Below are positions 55,154-64,000 of a DNA stretch of 64,000 nucleotides, piece by piece (positions within the stretch are counted from its first letter, which is position 1; the number at the start of each line of letters is the position of its first letter). Where the stretch lies: NCBI GenBank assembly GCA_034638255.1, contig JAWPGT010000010.1, forward strand, positions 186,001 through 250,000, in the 5' to 3' direction. Made by a program: the position numbers and the translations under genes. The stretch is from Coprinus comatus. Taxonomy: Eukaryota > Basidiomycota > Agaricomycetes > Agaricales > Agaricaceae. The notes under the pieces were generated by a model. It ran no database searches. It worked only from the letters and a program-made list of their open reading frames with translations, and had not been told where the DNA came from.

Positions 55154-57303
55154 ATGGCCGACGGAGATTTTGTTCCTATTCCACCGGTTCATCAAACGGG
55201 TACACTTGTGCGTTAATTGTATCTTTACTTGTATCGAAATGGAGTATTTACGTGTGTACTAGGTGATAAATATATTTGCAATATTATCGATCCTTACATT
55301 CCTATCGGTTGGCGTCAGAGTTGTGTATCTCGGAAGTAGGCGGTTATGGAAATCCAATGTACCTGAATCCCGAGAATACACATTCTTCCATACGCAACTC
55401 GGGAATTATGTCGCATGTCTGTTGATTGGAAATTTATGCATCGGTATTGCGGGAGTTATGGGGCTTCCATGGATGTTAATGAAGGGTATCACTGATGGTG
55501 AGCCTTTAAAATATAACGACTGAAACACGCAATGTTGACCGTCCCATTAGGATTTACATGTCGAGCGCAAGGTACAACCCGAACCGGCTTGGTTTTAAAA
55601 ACATATTCTCATCTACATATCTCATTAGCGTTCATTATGCAATTTGGGAGCTGGTCAACCGCGTACTTCACAGTCGCCATAGCTGTGCATACTATCAATT
55701 CTTTGGTGTTGAAGAAGAAACAGTCGATCTGGATCTCCCTTCCCACCATGGCAGTTGGTTGGATCCTCGCCGCAGTAGCTGGTACGTGTACTCGGGATCA
55801 TAAATAGCTCATAATGTTGAGGAGTGTCGTAGCCGCTGTTCCGATCTTTCTTGAAGAACCTGAAGGTCGCGTTTATGGGCCGGCAGGACTATCATGCGGT
55901 GTTCCTGATATCTTCCCAAAATTCTCATTCTTGTTCCATTTACTTCCAGTGAGTTCAGATTACAAACTGCATTGATCGCCTTGCTTACCCGAGGACTCAT
56001 CTAGATCTTTTTGGCTTCTTTCCTTTCTGCTTGTTTATATTCGCTCATTTACCTTACTTTGAGAGGTACCTTGATGATCAAAGGTGGTATCAAACTATCA
56101 CTCGATCCTCAAGGACGTTGGAATAATGATATGAGGGATTATCAGAAATTTGTTGCTCGTGTTGCTAGAAGTATGCTTTGGTATGTTTGTTGAAACAATT
56201 ATGTATGTCTCAGTGACTCATGACATTTTTATAGGTACCCTATCGGTGTGTCTATTTATTTCAACGTAGGATGAATCAGACCGGACAAAACTGATATCAA
56301 ACTCAACACAGCATATATTACACTTTTGGTTCCATATTCTATCATGCGTCTATTGACCATTTCCGGTTTCAACATCGCATGGGAAGCAATGATTTTTGCT
56401 TTTGTATGCTGGCAAGTCTTAGGTGAGCTAGATATGTAGATCAATCGGGTGGCGTTAACTGAGTTAATGATAGGTATCGCCAACGTTATCCTACTCTATA
56501 ACACTTTACGTGTCTTGGAGCCCGCTTTCGACGGCCGTTCATCTATCATCAGTCGTAAGACAATGGATAGCTTTGGTAACATGGGCTATGGATACTACGA
56601 CAATGATGAGAAATCTATTCTCCAGGCCAAGATTGATCAATATCGTTACCCAACACCTCTCTACGAAGTTCCCAATACCAGGACTTATGATTGGTCATTT
56701 ACTCAACCATCTGAAAAAGCGGTGTTGCCCATGTATCATTCACGCAGCCAAAGTGAAATCAGCGCCAGTAACATTTCTCTTGGTCGTTCTATTACACCTG
56801 TGGATCGAATGTCTCAAATGCTCGCCATCCCTCCGCCTGTTGTTCAAAAGTCGCCAGAGATGAAAACCCCAGTATTGCATGTAGATACACCCCCAAGGAG
56901 CCTCCCTGCACCACCTCGCCGTCACTCTCCTTCCCCATTATCCATTTCAACAACTAGCAGCCCAGCACAATACTATTCCCCGAGTCGTTCACCAATCATC
57001 ACCAAGGAAGGTATCTGGACTCCAGTCACACCACCCGGAATCCGTCAAACGCATCGTATCTCTCAATCGTGGGGAGGTCGTATGGAACCAGAACTTAACA
57101 GACCTATGTTAAGTGCTGTTAATTCTAGTTTTTCGAGTCCAAATGGTAGCACTCGTCAATTATTATTAACTCCTACTACTTCACCCTATAATCAATCAAG
57201 GATGTTACCGTCGGTTCCTGGTCAAAGGCCGTTGATGCTTTCGAGGAATGGTTCTGGTAACTCTCCGAGACCTCTCCCTTCCAGTATCCCAGAATCTTTT
57301 TGA
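55154..57303 (+). CDS. Seven-transmembrane receptor, Git3/glucose-receptor-like
   Basis: Nine exons (55154-55207, 55263-55497, 55551-55571, 55629-55781, 55833-55948, 56005-56180, 56235-56245, 56312-56422, 56474-57303) give 568 aa. Seven hydrophobic segments can be counted, starting INIFAILSILTFLSVGVRVV, then YVACLLIGNLCIGIAGVMG, with Cys in TCRAQAF and SCGVPDI able to form the extracellular disulphide. The third intracellular loop is KGGIKLSLDPQGRWNNDMRD, followed by MLWYPIAYITLLVPYSIMRLL-type TM6. The 290-residue C-terminal tail is Ser/Pro/Thr-rich, suited to phosphorylation. The topology fits fungal G-protein-coupled receptors of the Git3/cAMP-receptor class. The ligand is unknown. One exon is only 11 nt. 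Confidence 0.75.
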
Positions 57304-57562
57304 TTATTTTTAGCTCAGTAGGTTATTTGGTCGGATGGACAATGAATGTATTGGTCAATGTGTTGCTTTCTTCTTAAACTTATATTGTAGTTTTCGTGTA
57401 GCTGTGCTCATGATTTATATAAAGCAATTTCAATTCTGAATTCTGTTCAAAGGGACTTTTTAAGTACTACATATGTTTTTGTAGATGATGTAATCAGGTT
57501 GATTGACGTCAGTGTTACTGCTTGTAGTTTCTAAGTTGTCTCTTCCCCTAAATTGACTCTTC

Positions 57563-58088
57563 ATGGCACATATAAAGCAATACTTCAACCGAACTGCACA
57601 AGTCGTTCGCGACAGTACTATGCGAGGTATGTATTCTCCCATATGCATTATATAAGGGAAGGGTTGGATTAAGGAATAAATATCTAACCTTGCTTACTCG
57701 TTTTGGTTGAATTGTTGTTCTAGTACTTCTTATGAAGGGCGCAGACGCACCTATACGAACACCTCGTACTTTATTTACATTCAATTCTCAAGAAGATTTG
57801 AATGAATTCGCGAAAGGATGTGATGCTGATATTGGTGGAACTTCTACTGTTCATTTTGAACTTCGTACAACTCAAACTTCGAGTCCTACTGGTAATAACA
57901 ACTTGAATAACACCGCTGGTAGTAATGAAGGAAAAGAACAAGGAGAAGACAAGAACAAGTTAAACCTACTGCTGTGTTTTGGGGAGATATGAGGTTAGGT
58001 GTTAAGAGTGGTTTAGAAGGAAAGTTGAGAGGTGGTTATGCTGGTTTTCGTAATAAAGTAAGTTTTTTTTTCACTATCTCTTTATCTC

Positions 58089-58122
<34 letters not shown>

Positions 58123-58784
58123 TACTTGGCTTTTGATGGCAATATGGATATATGCGTATAACGAAAATGAGAGCTAACTGAACACATTTAAACCTTCACA
58201 CCCCCCTCCTACCCCATCTTAACAACAACCCCAACAACAATAACTAGACACGACCTACAATGTTTGGAGAATTAACAGAAGACGTCTCAAATCATCGTTA
58301 CCTATCTCTTCGACTTCGTCTAGGTGGCGATCCAATAACTCATAATTCATATTTCTGTAACATTCAAACTGATGGTCCTATCACTACCGACTTATGGCAA
58401 CATCGAATTTATTTCAAAAAAGGGGATGGTTCTTGGGAAGATATTTATGTGTGTATTTTCTTTTTTTTCTCTCTCTTAAACTCGTTTAACTTGTTAATTG
58501 TCATTTAGATTCCATTTGACAATTTCGTCCGTACAAATTCGGGGGAAATGTCGGATAGACAAATCGAAATGTATAAAGAAAAGGTTCGGACTATCGGAAT
58601 TTCATTGCTTGGTGGAATTAGCGGGGCCGCAGGACGATATGAATTGGGTATTGATTCAATTGGGATAACGAATGATGAATTCATTGAGCCAACGGCAAGA
58701 GGTAAGTTATACTTCGGGTACTCCGCGTCTGTTATCTCATGATTTTTTCTAGTCACAGAGGAAAGGGAGAAAAACGTCGTGTAG
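57563..58784 (+). CDS. CIA30: Complex I intermediate-associated protein 30 (CIA30/NDUFAF1)
   Basis: Assembly factor for mitochondrial complex I. Six exons (57563-57626, 57724-57891, 57954-58057, 58248-58448, 58509-58701, 58753-58784) give 253 aa. Conserved sequence: AVFWGDMRLGVKSGLEGKLR, GGYAGFRNK/TRPTMFGELTEDV, SYFCNIQTDGPITTDLWQHR and WEDIYIPFDNFVRTNSGEM, then GISLLGGISGAAGRYELGID. The 62-nt intron at 57892-57953 is needed to keep the frame: unspliced reading runs to a stop at 57989. The next intron (190 nt) holds a TTTC microsatellite. No strong presequence is visible, though the N-terminus MAHIKQYFNRTAQVVRDSTM is basic and amphipathic. Confidence 0.9.
58090..58120. repeat. TTTC microsatellite in a CIA30 intron
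   Basis: About seven perfect copies of a CTTT/TTTC unit lie within the intron at 58058-58247, which is also longer than its neighbours. Confidence 0.85.
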
Positions 58785-58998
58785 CACGCTATTTAAGATA
58801 TCATGTTTTCACGCCGTCTAGCAAAAGTAAGGTTCTAACTAATATACAAAACAAAAGAGCCGTGAAAAACGACTGAAAGGGGTTTGGTTGAATTCCGATA
58901 TTCCGAGAATGAGTAGAAAGGAGAGGGATCCAAAGATTAAGCACGGTATAGAAAGGAAAAAGAGGGGAGCGCATAGTAAAGTGGATTTTGATGTACGT

Positions 58999-60130
58999 CT
59001 ACAGAATCACGCAACCACCACAGCAACCTGCTCCTCCATCATCGCCGCCCTTTCCATAACCACCTGGTCCACCTCCGTGGTGAGGACGGCCTGTCTGCTG
59101 TTCCTAGAAGATCAAAGTCAGTTATAAAGGGAATATTGGCAAAGCTAACTAACCCTGTTGTACTTTCGAATCTCGCGGACAAGGTTCGTGAAAGATTCGT
59201 CAACATTGATCCGTTGCTTGGCCGAGGTTTCAATAAACTTGCAACCAAAATGCCTGGCAAGGTCACGTCCCTCTATACACAAATGAGCATAGTCTGCAGC
59301 AAAATGAAAAGATGTGTACCATTCATGCCAACTTGACGTTCATATTCCAAGTCGCACTTGTTCGCTACAACAATAACGGGGAATGAATCTTGATCCTTCA
59401 CGCGGAGAATTTGTTGATGGAATGTACTGATTTCTTCAAAAGAATTCCGAGATGTAATACTATAGACGAGCAAGAAACCTTCGCCAGTACGCATGTATTG
59501 TTCTCGCATAGCGCTGTGAGAAAAGGTTGTTAGTCAATGAACAGGGTCCAGAACGATTACTATCGTAAATAAGGGTCGTAGCGCCTCGTGTTGAAAGAAG
59601 GCTATCAGGCAGGATGCGACACACGAGGTGCAGTTTTTTTGTCCAATGGCGCTTGAAGAGGGGGAAGTAGAGGGATTCAAAAAAATTCACTAACCCATAT
59701 TCCTCCTGACCGGCAGTATCTAGTACGTCCAAAAGAGCAACTTCATCGTCAATAATGCATTGTTTTCTGTATGAATCTGAAAGAAATATGTTCATGTTCG
59801 TGTGTATTGAGTTGCAAACTGGTATACGTACCTTCAATGGTTGGGTCGTATTCGTCAACAAAGTGACTTTGAATGAATTGGATTGTTAACGCGGATTTTC
59901 CGACACCTGGGTAATTTGTCAGACCACATAGGCTAATACAAGACTAGGTAACATACCACCACCACCGACAACGACAAGTTTGTATTCTCTTAAGAATTGG
60001 GCCTATGAGGTGCTTAGTAAGTACAAGTACTTCCTATAGGGCATATACGCCGTCCCCAGCAGTGGAGGCGGAGGTGCTAGGGACTAGATATGAGGGGACT
60101 ACGTACTCTAGCAGCAGCGTTGGCGGCCAT
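58999..60130 (-). CDS. RAS1: Ras small GTPase
   Basis: Ras-type switch GTPase. Seven exons (60130-60107, 60002-59957, 59906-59832, 59776-59695, 59513-59320, 59272-59154, 59103-58999) give 214 aa. P-loop [17 protein letters not shown], effector loop [14 protein letters not shown], switch [27 protein letters not shown], and [12 protein letters not shown]. The Gly-rich hypervariable tail ends CCGGCVIL, a CaaX box with upstream cysteines for palmitoylation. The N-terminal extension [18 protein letters not shown] precedes the G-domain, as in other mushroom Ras1 proteins. Wild-type residues stand at the positions equivalent to human G12, G13 and Q61. One intron (59694-59514) is 181 nt, longer than the rest. 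Confidence 0.93.
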
Positions 60131-61726
60131 TGGCTGCAAGTATATACAGACGGCAAAGGTTGGGAGGGAAAGGAAAGGGAGAAAGACAGGGACGACAGAA
60201 TATCACAGCTGCTATTAAGGGAATTATTGCCAAGCACAGCCAAACACTTTCATCATGACTATTTCCAATTTATTTATTCCATTCCTTCCACTTCTCTTCA
60301 GAAAACATCCCCTTACTGTCTGCCAGACGTATACACTGCAGATGCCGTACATACAGCACAACTAGCACTCGAAATGAGTGGGCTGAGGCTGAAGTCTAAG
60401 TAACCATCAGGGCTGACCAGTAGCCCATCATTCCATCTGCTGAGCCTGTATATCAAAAACACATATCACTTGTTCATGTGCATTCACACTGCCTTTCCAG
60501 ATAATTATAGCCACCCTTCCCAAAACACTTTAAATGTGGACACGGACAACAGAGGGAACCTTCATGGAAAGCTGGCATTTGAATGTCAGAACGAAGTCGT
60601 AGGGCCTGTAACACATTTCCTGAACCGATTTCTCCCTACATTGTAAGATGACATAAAAAAGCCCTCAGAATCCAATATACCCTTTGTAAATGCCTCTAAC
60701 GTCAAGAACGAAGCTCATTGACATGCAAAATTTGTCAGTATTCCTGTCGTATGTTTAAGTATATCTGGCACTGACTATATTAAATCTGATGGCTGTAAGG
60801 CAGTTGATACCCGACCTCAAGTTTGCTGATATCCATACTAGGATTCCTGCTGCTTATAGCCCAAGTATATCTGTATACAACGCGGCGGTCATGCGGCGGT
60901 CATGGATGATAATCGCCTCGATTGATCCCGTATGGAATCTCATATCACATTCAACACGAATTCCCATATCAAGCCTGGCGAAGAATCCAACACGATACCC
61001 ATTCGACGATGAACTGGAAAAGATTCAGTTTTCCATATCTATGGAAGGCAAACCCGAAGTGCAGGGTTTTGTCGAGGTCGGATGTTGTTACGGCGACACC
61101 CAATTCCGCCTATTCACCTTTTTCTGTGTTAGTCATAGACGACTATGCGAGACTGACAATATAGCATCACCAACGCGCCGTCATTACAGAAAGATTTCAA
61201 TATGGAAAGATACACAATGTCCTCTTGCCCAGTTTTTCTTACGTTGTTCTCAAGCAAATCCACTGGAGCATGGGCACGACCCAACCAACCATGGAACAAG
61301 CCAGAACCTGGAGATACCGTGTACAAGCATCTGGAAGAGAAAGCAAAATTAAATATTTACGCGTTGCACGAATTGGTAAATGAGTGTCTATCCATGAAAA
61401 GTGGAATTTACAAACCGTTCCGCACTCAATGATAAGCCCACAAGAGAGAATCAGACAAACATATAGTGATTCCGCCTGTGAAATTAATGACCGTGTTTTT
61501 AGGAAGGCGGCCGTTAAGGAACAATTATAATTTGTTGGGGTTATTCGAAAGCATCTTGCTCTGTGGCCAGTTGAAGGTACACACACCTCGGTTTAATAAA
61601 GTAATTAGAGCAGCAGTCAATTGAAGAGGGGTCGAGTTTCTGGAGTCCTATTCATTTCACTCAATACCAATAATATTATCCCATATTAGTTACTTTGATA
61701 ACACAACAAATTATGACAGTAAAGTT
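60131..61726. other. 1.6-kb gene-free region
   Basis: The largest gap without a supported gene apart from 27.4-29.1 kb. A 187-codon plus-strand frame (60789-61352) and a 76-codon one (61202-61432) exist. The latter contains KHLEEKAKLNIYALHELV, which reads like protein, but I find no family or convincing splice model. It should hold the Ras promoter. Confidence 0.35.
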
Positions 61727-62861
61727 TTACTTGCGTCCCTTTCTCTTCCTGCCCTCAGTACCACTGGCTTCATCGCCACTGGTTCCACTCATAGCACCAC
61801 CTTGCTTTTGAGACTTCTTGTTCTTGCGCAGATGGTGCTCGGGAATCCATTCCTCTTCATAACCAGATGAAGCGGCAGACACAGGAACAGGCGCGCTAAC
61901 AACAGGAGCTTTCTTTGTGCGCCTCTTGGGTTGAGGGACAAACGATTGGTATGCGAAATAGGAAAGTCCACCGAGAATACTAGAGACAACAAGATATGTT
62001 GACCACCTATAAAACATCTTAGTCGTCGATTTCTCCTTAATGGAGATTGATAAACATACATCTTCCAGTCCAACCAGGAAATCGGAGGCTCAACAATGGT
62101 TACGATATTTTGGTAGGCCGCAACGCGGTATTTTTTATCCTGTGGGTCCAGTTAGTATAGTACATAGAAATAGCTAACTGCGGAAGGACGAACTCCATCA
62201 GCATGTTCCAACCACAACTCCAAACGGGCATCGCCAGACTGATCGGAAATAAAATTAAATATAGTCCGATATGCGGTCAGTAAAATCAAATATACCTTGA
62301 ATCTGAGAAAGAGGTTAGCCGGTGAGCAAGTTTAACAGTAGGGCAAAACTTACTCGCTGTAAAAAGTGAAAGGAAGCTCGATGCTCGTGCCTTCAAGGAG
62401 GGGGAAGCCATATTCCAAAGCCGTGAGCTATACGGCATCATATTTTTGTCAGCACCTAATTACTATCTCAAACAACGAGCCCCACGCACATTCTTAATCA
62501 ATTGGTTGGTGGCTGGCTTGTAGAAAGCACCAGAGACACCGAGTAACGTAACATTACGATCCGACTTGTTCTCAATACTCAACGTGAGGGAGTTCCTTTG
62601 TCCATTTACAACGTCTAATCCGGAGAGTAAGGAAATGAATAAATGGGTAGAATTTCAATTATTACGAACGGTTGAAAGTATTAGATTCCGGGAAAGCAGC
62701 AGTTACAACGATTTCGGGTTCGGAGACTTCTTCAACTTCGGCTAGGGAAGTGTAAGAAGAACATTTGGAGAGGTGGTGATTGTCGGATACTCACCAGCAA
62801 CTACCGACGAAACAATGGCAGCAAGAGACAACACTGCAGATAGAATATGATTAAAACGCAT
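61727..62861 (-). CDS. TRAP-alpha / IRC22-like ER membrane protein
   Basis: Signal-peptide-bearing type I ER membrane protein resembling the translocon-associated protein alpha subunit (SSR1) and yeast Irc22. Exons: 62861-62795, 62741-62670, 62614-62490, 62427-62354, 62302-62296, 62238-62179, 62139-62060, 62006-61727; 254 aa. The signal peptide is MRFNHILSAVLSLAAIVSSV with cleavage near VAA. The luminal domain includes VVNGQRNSLTLSIENKSDRN (potential N-glycosylation) and ELPFTFYSEFKSGDARLELW. The TM helix is YLVVSSILGGLSYFAYQSF. The cytosolic tail is basic and ends RKRKGRK. The 7-nt exon is required to encode E-F-K in the middle of a conserved stretch. Confidence 0.82.
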
Positions 62862-63006
62862 GACCGAAAGACGAGAGAACCGTTGTGGATAGGGACTAAA
62901 CTTTGTTGCCACGTCCACATTCGCATCCATATTTCCGTGCACATGACCGAGTATTATCACATCACATGACTGTATTGACTAAATTACACTGCTACAAATT
63001 ACAAGT

Positions 63007-64000
63007 TCACGAAGATCCCTTCTTTCTCAGTAGATCCCGCGTTACGTCGTCCGTGTCCATACTGTAGTCTGGCAGCCAGAATGCCTGCAATATCCTGTCA
63101 GATACAAAGTATATTCTATGAATAAATCAGTACACACCAATTCAGATCCAGCAGTGACCAGCATATTCAGCCTTGGGTTGAATCTCACACATCTCGAAGG
63201 ACCAGGATGTCCGTCAAGAGAAACCGTAGGTCGGAGTCGCAGCGGATGTGCCTTCAGATCCACGGGTCCTGTTCGCTGTGGAAGATTTTGCGCATCCCAG
63301 ATGAGTATCCGTCCGTCCAGACTGCCTCCCACCACGTATTTGCTGTCAGGTGTCCAACTGACTTCTTCTCCACTACTTCCCTTCACAGGCTCTATGCTTG
63401 GGGGAGAAGTCATACTTCTACGCTCCAACCCAACATGGCCTTCCAGTTTCGCGAGAAGATGTCCCTCAAACGCATCCACAATATAATGCGCATCTCCCGA
63501 ACATCCGACTAGAATGTACTTGCCGTTGGATGAGAATGAAAGCGAAGTCACGTAAATTGGTCGAGGAGGATAGCTAATCAGTGCTAATGTCGGATCTTCT
63601 AGTGTAATCGTCAAGAAGGGCGCCTTGTCAAAGTTGGCCTGGTCATAAAGTAAGATGCGGGAGTAATGATTAACTGCCACTGCGAAGACAAGCCCAGAAG
63701 CATCGTAAGCAATGACAGGGAAGGACGGCACCCCAAGAAGACCTCGACAATGTGGTGATCGCAAGTCCCATAGTCTGACTGTTTTGTCCATAGAACCAGA
63801 CATAAAACCATCATCCACGGGAGAAACCTCCAGAGAGATGACCCTTCCTTTGTGACCTCTGAAGTATTGAAGATATTTGTTGTCGTGGAGAGAGTGGTAG
63901 CGAATAGTATCGTCTTCCTTGGTTGAGGCATAAACAATTGCGCTGCTCTTATGTGTGAAACGTGGCAGGTCAACACCATACTTTTTGGATTGTAGCGTCT
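63007..64000 (-). CDS. SWD2: SWD2 WD40 subunit (Set1/COMPASS and cleavage factor), N-terminus missing
   Basis: Swd2 is shared by the Set1 H3K4 methyltransferase complex and the mRNA cleavage/polyadenylation factor. The visible part is the exon 64000-63138 (continuing beyond the right edge) and the last exon 63084-63007. Sequence: KYGVDLPRFTHKSSAIVYAS, YHSLHDNKYLQYFRGHKGRV, DGFMSGSMDKTVRLWDLRSP, then SLSFSSNGKYILVG and VSWTPDSKYVVGGSLDGRIL. The tail VTRDLLRKKGSS closes the protein. About 313 codons are present, so only a short N-terminal part is missing. An acidic insertion is not seen; a Ser/Pro loop (SMTSPPSIEPVKGSSGE) lies between repeats. It is the upstream, same-strand neighbour of the TRAP-alpha-like gene. 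Confidence 0.85.

Noticed and set aside
57892..57990. Apparent frameshift in CIA30 before VFWGDM
   Set aside because: A normal 62-nt intron (GTAATA..GACAAG) with a plausible branch site restores the frame, so no lesion is needed.

Overview
The window looks like a gene-dense piece of a nuclear chromosome from a basidiomycete fungus, most likely a mushroom-forming Agaricomycete. Nearly every gene is cut by several short introns (mostly 45-70 nt, GT..AG). Intergenic gaps are short, genes lie on both strands with no operon-like order, and the gene set is typically fungal (Atg17, Yor1-type ABC transporter, Bsd2, LAMMER kinase, Git3-like 7TM receptor, LysM protein). I found no rRNA, tRNA, CRISPR array, prophage or intact transposon.

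I rebuilt 31 genes by hand, joining exons only where splice sites, reading phase and family similarity agreed. Nearly all exon sums come out in frame. From the left: SPC3 (cut by the left edge), a C2HC finger protein, ASA1, a Bsd2/Ndfip protein, a C2H2 factor, a Cys-rich/LysM protein, ATG17, ARP3, a 28-exon Yor1-like transporter, a SANT/Myb-like regulator, a PHD-MYST histone acetyltransferase, and a LAMMER kinase. After a 1.7 kb gap come two tandem secreted aspartic proteases, a peroxisomal enoyl-CoA isomerase, a complex I subunit, another C2H2 factor, and homoaconitase.

The right third holds trimethyllysine dioxygenase, an F-box protein, ketol-acid reductoisomerase, a DUF1295 membrane enzyme, SDE2, a DUF1115 protein, a Rieske/AIFM3-like oxidoreductase, DNA polymerase eta, a 7TM receptor, CIA30, Ras, a TRAP-alpha/IRC22-like ER protein, and SWD2 (cut by the right edge).

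Themes: mitochondrial metabolism is well represented (complex I subunit and assembly factor, homoaconitase, acetohydroxyacid reductoisomerase, trimethyllysine dioxygenase), as are chromatin (MYST HAT, SWD2, ASA1) and ER function (SPC3, TRAP-alpha, Bsd2). These are neighbours, not an evident functional cluster. Several promoters are very compact and divergent (63, 103 and 104 bp).

I see no clear new biological system. The most unusual points are structural: micro-exons of 7, 7, 11 and 14 nt, two probable GC-AG introns in one gene, a single-base frame break in the essential ILV5 homologue and a similar one near the DUF1115 gene, a 387-nt insertion-like intron, a tandem protease pair with a remarkable acidic pro-region, and a few lineage-specific zinc-finger proteins.
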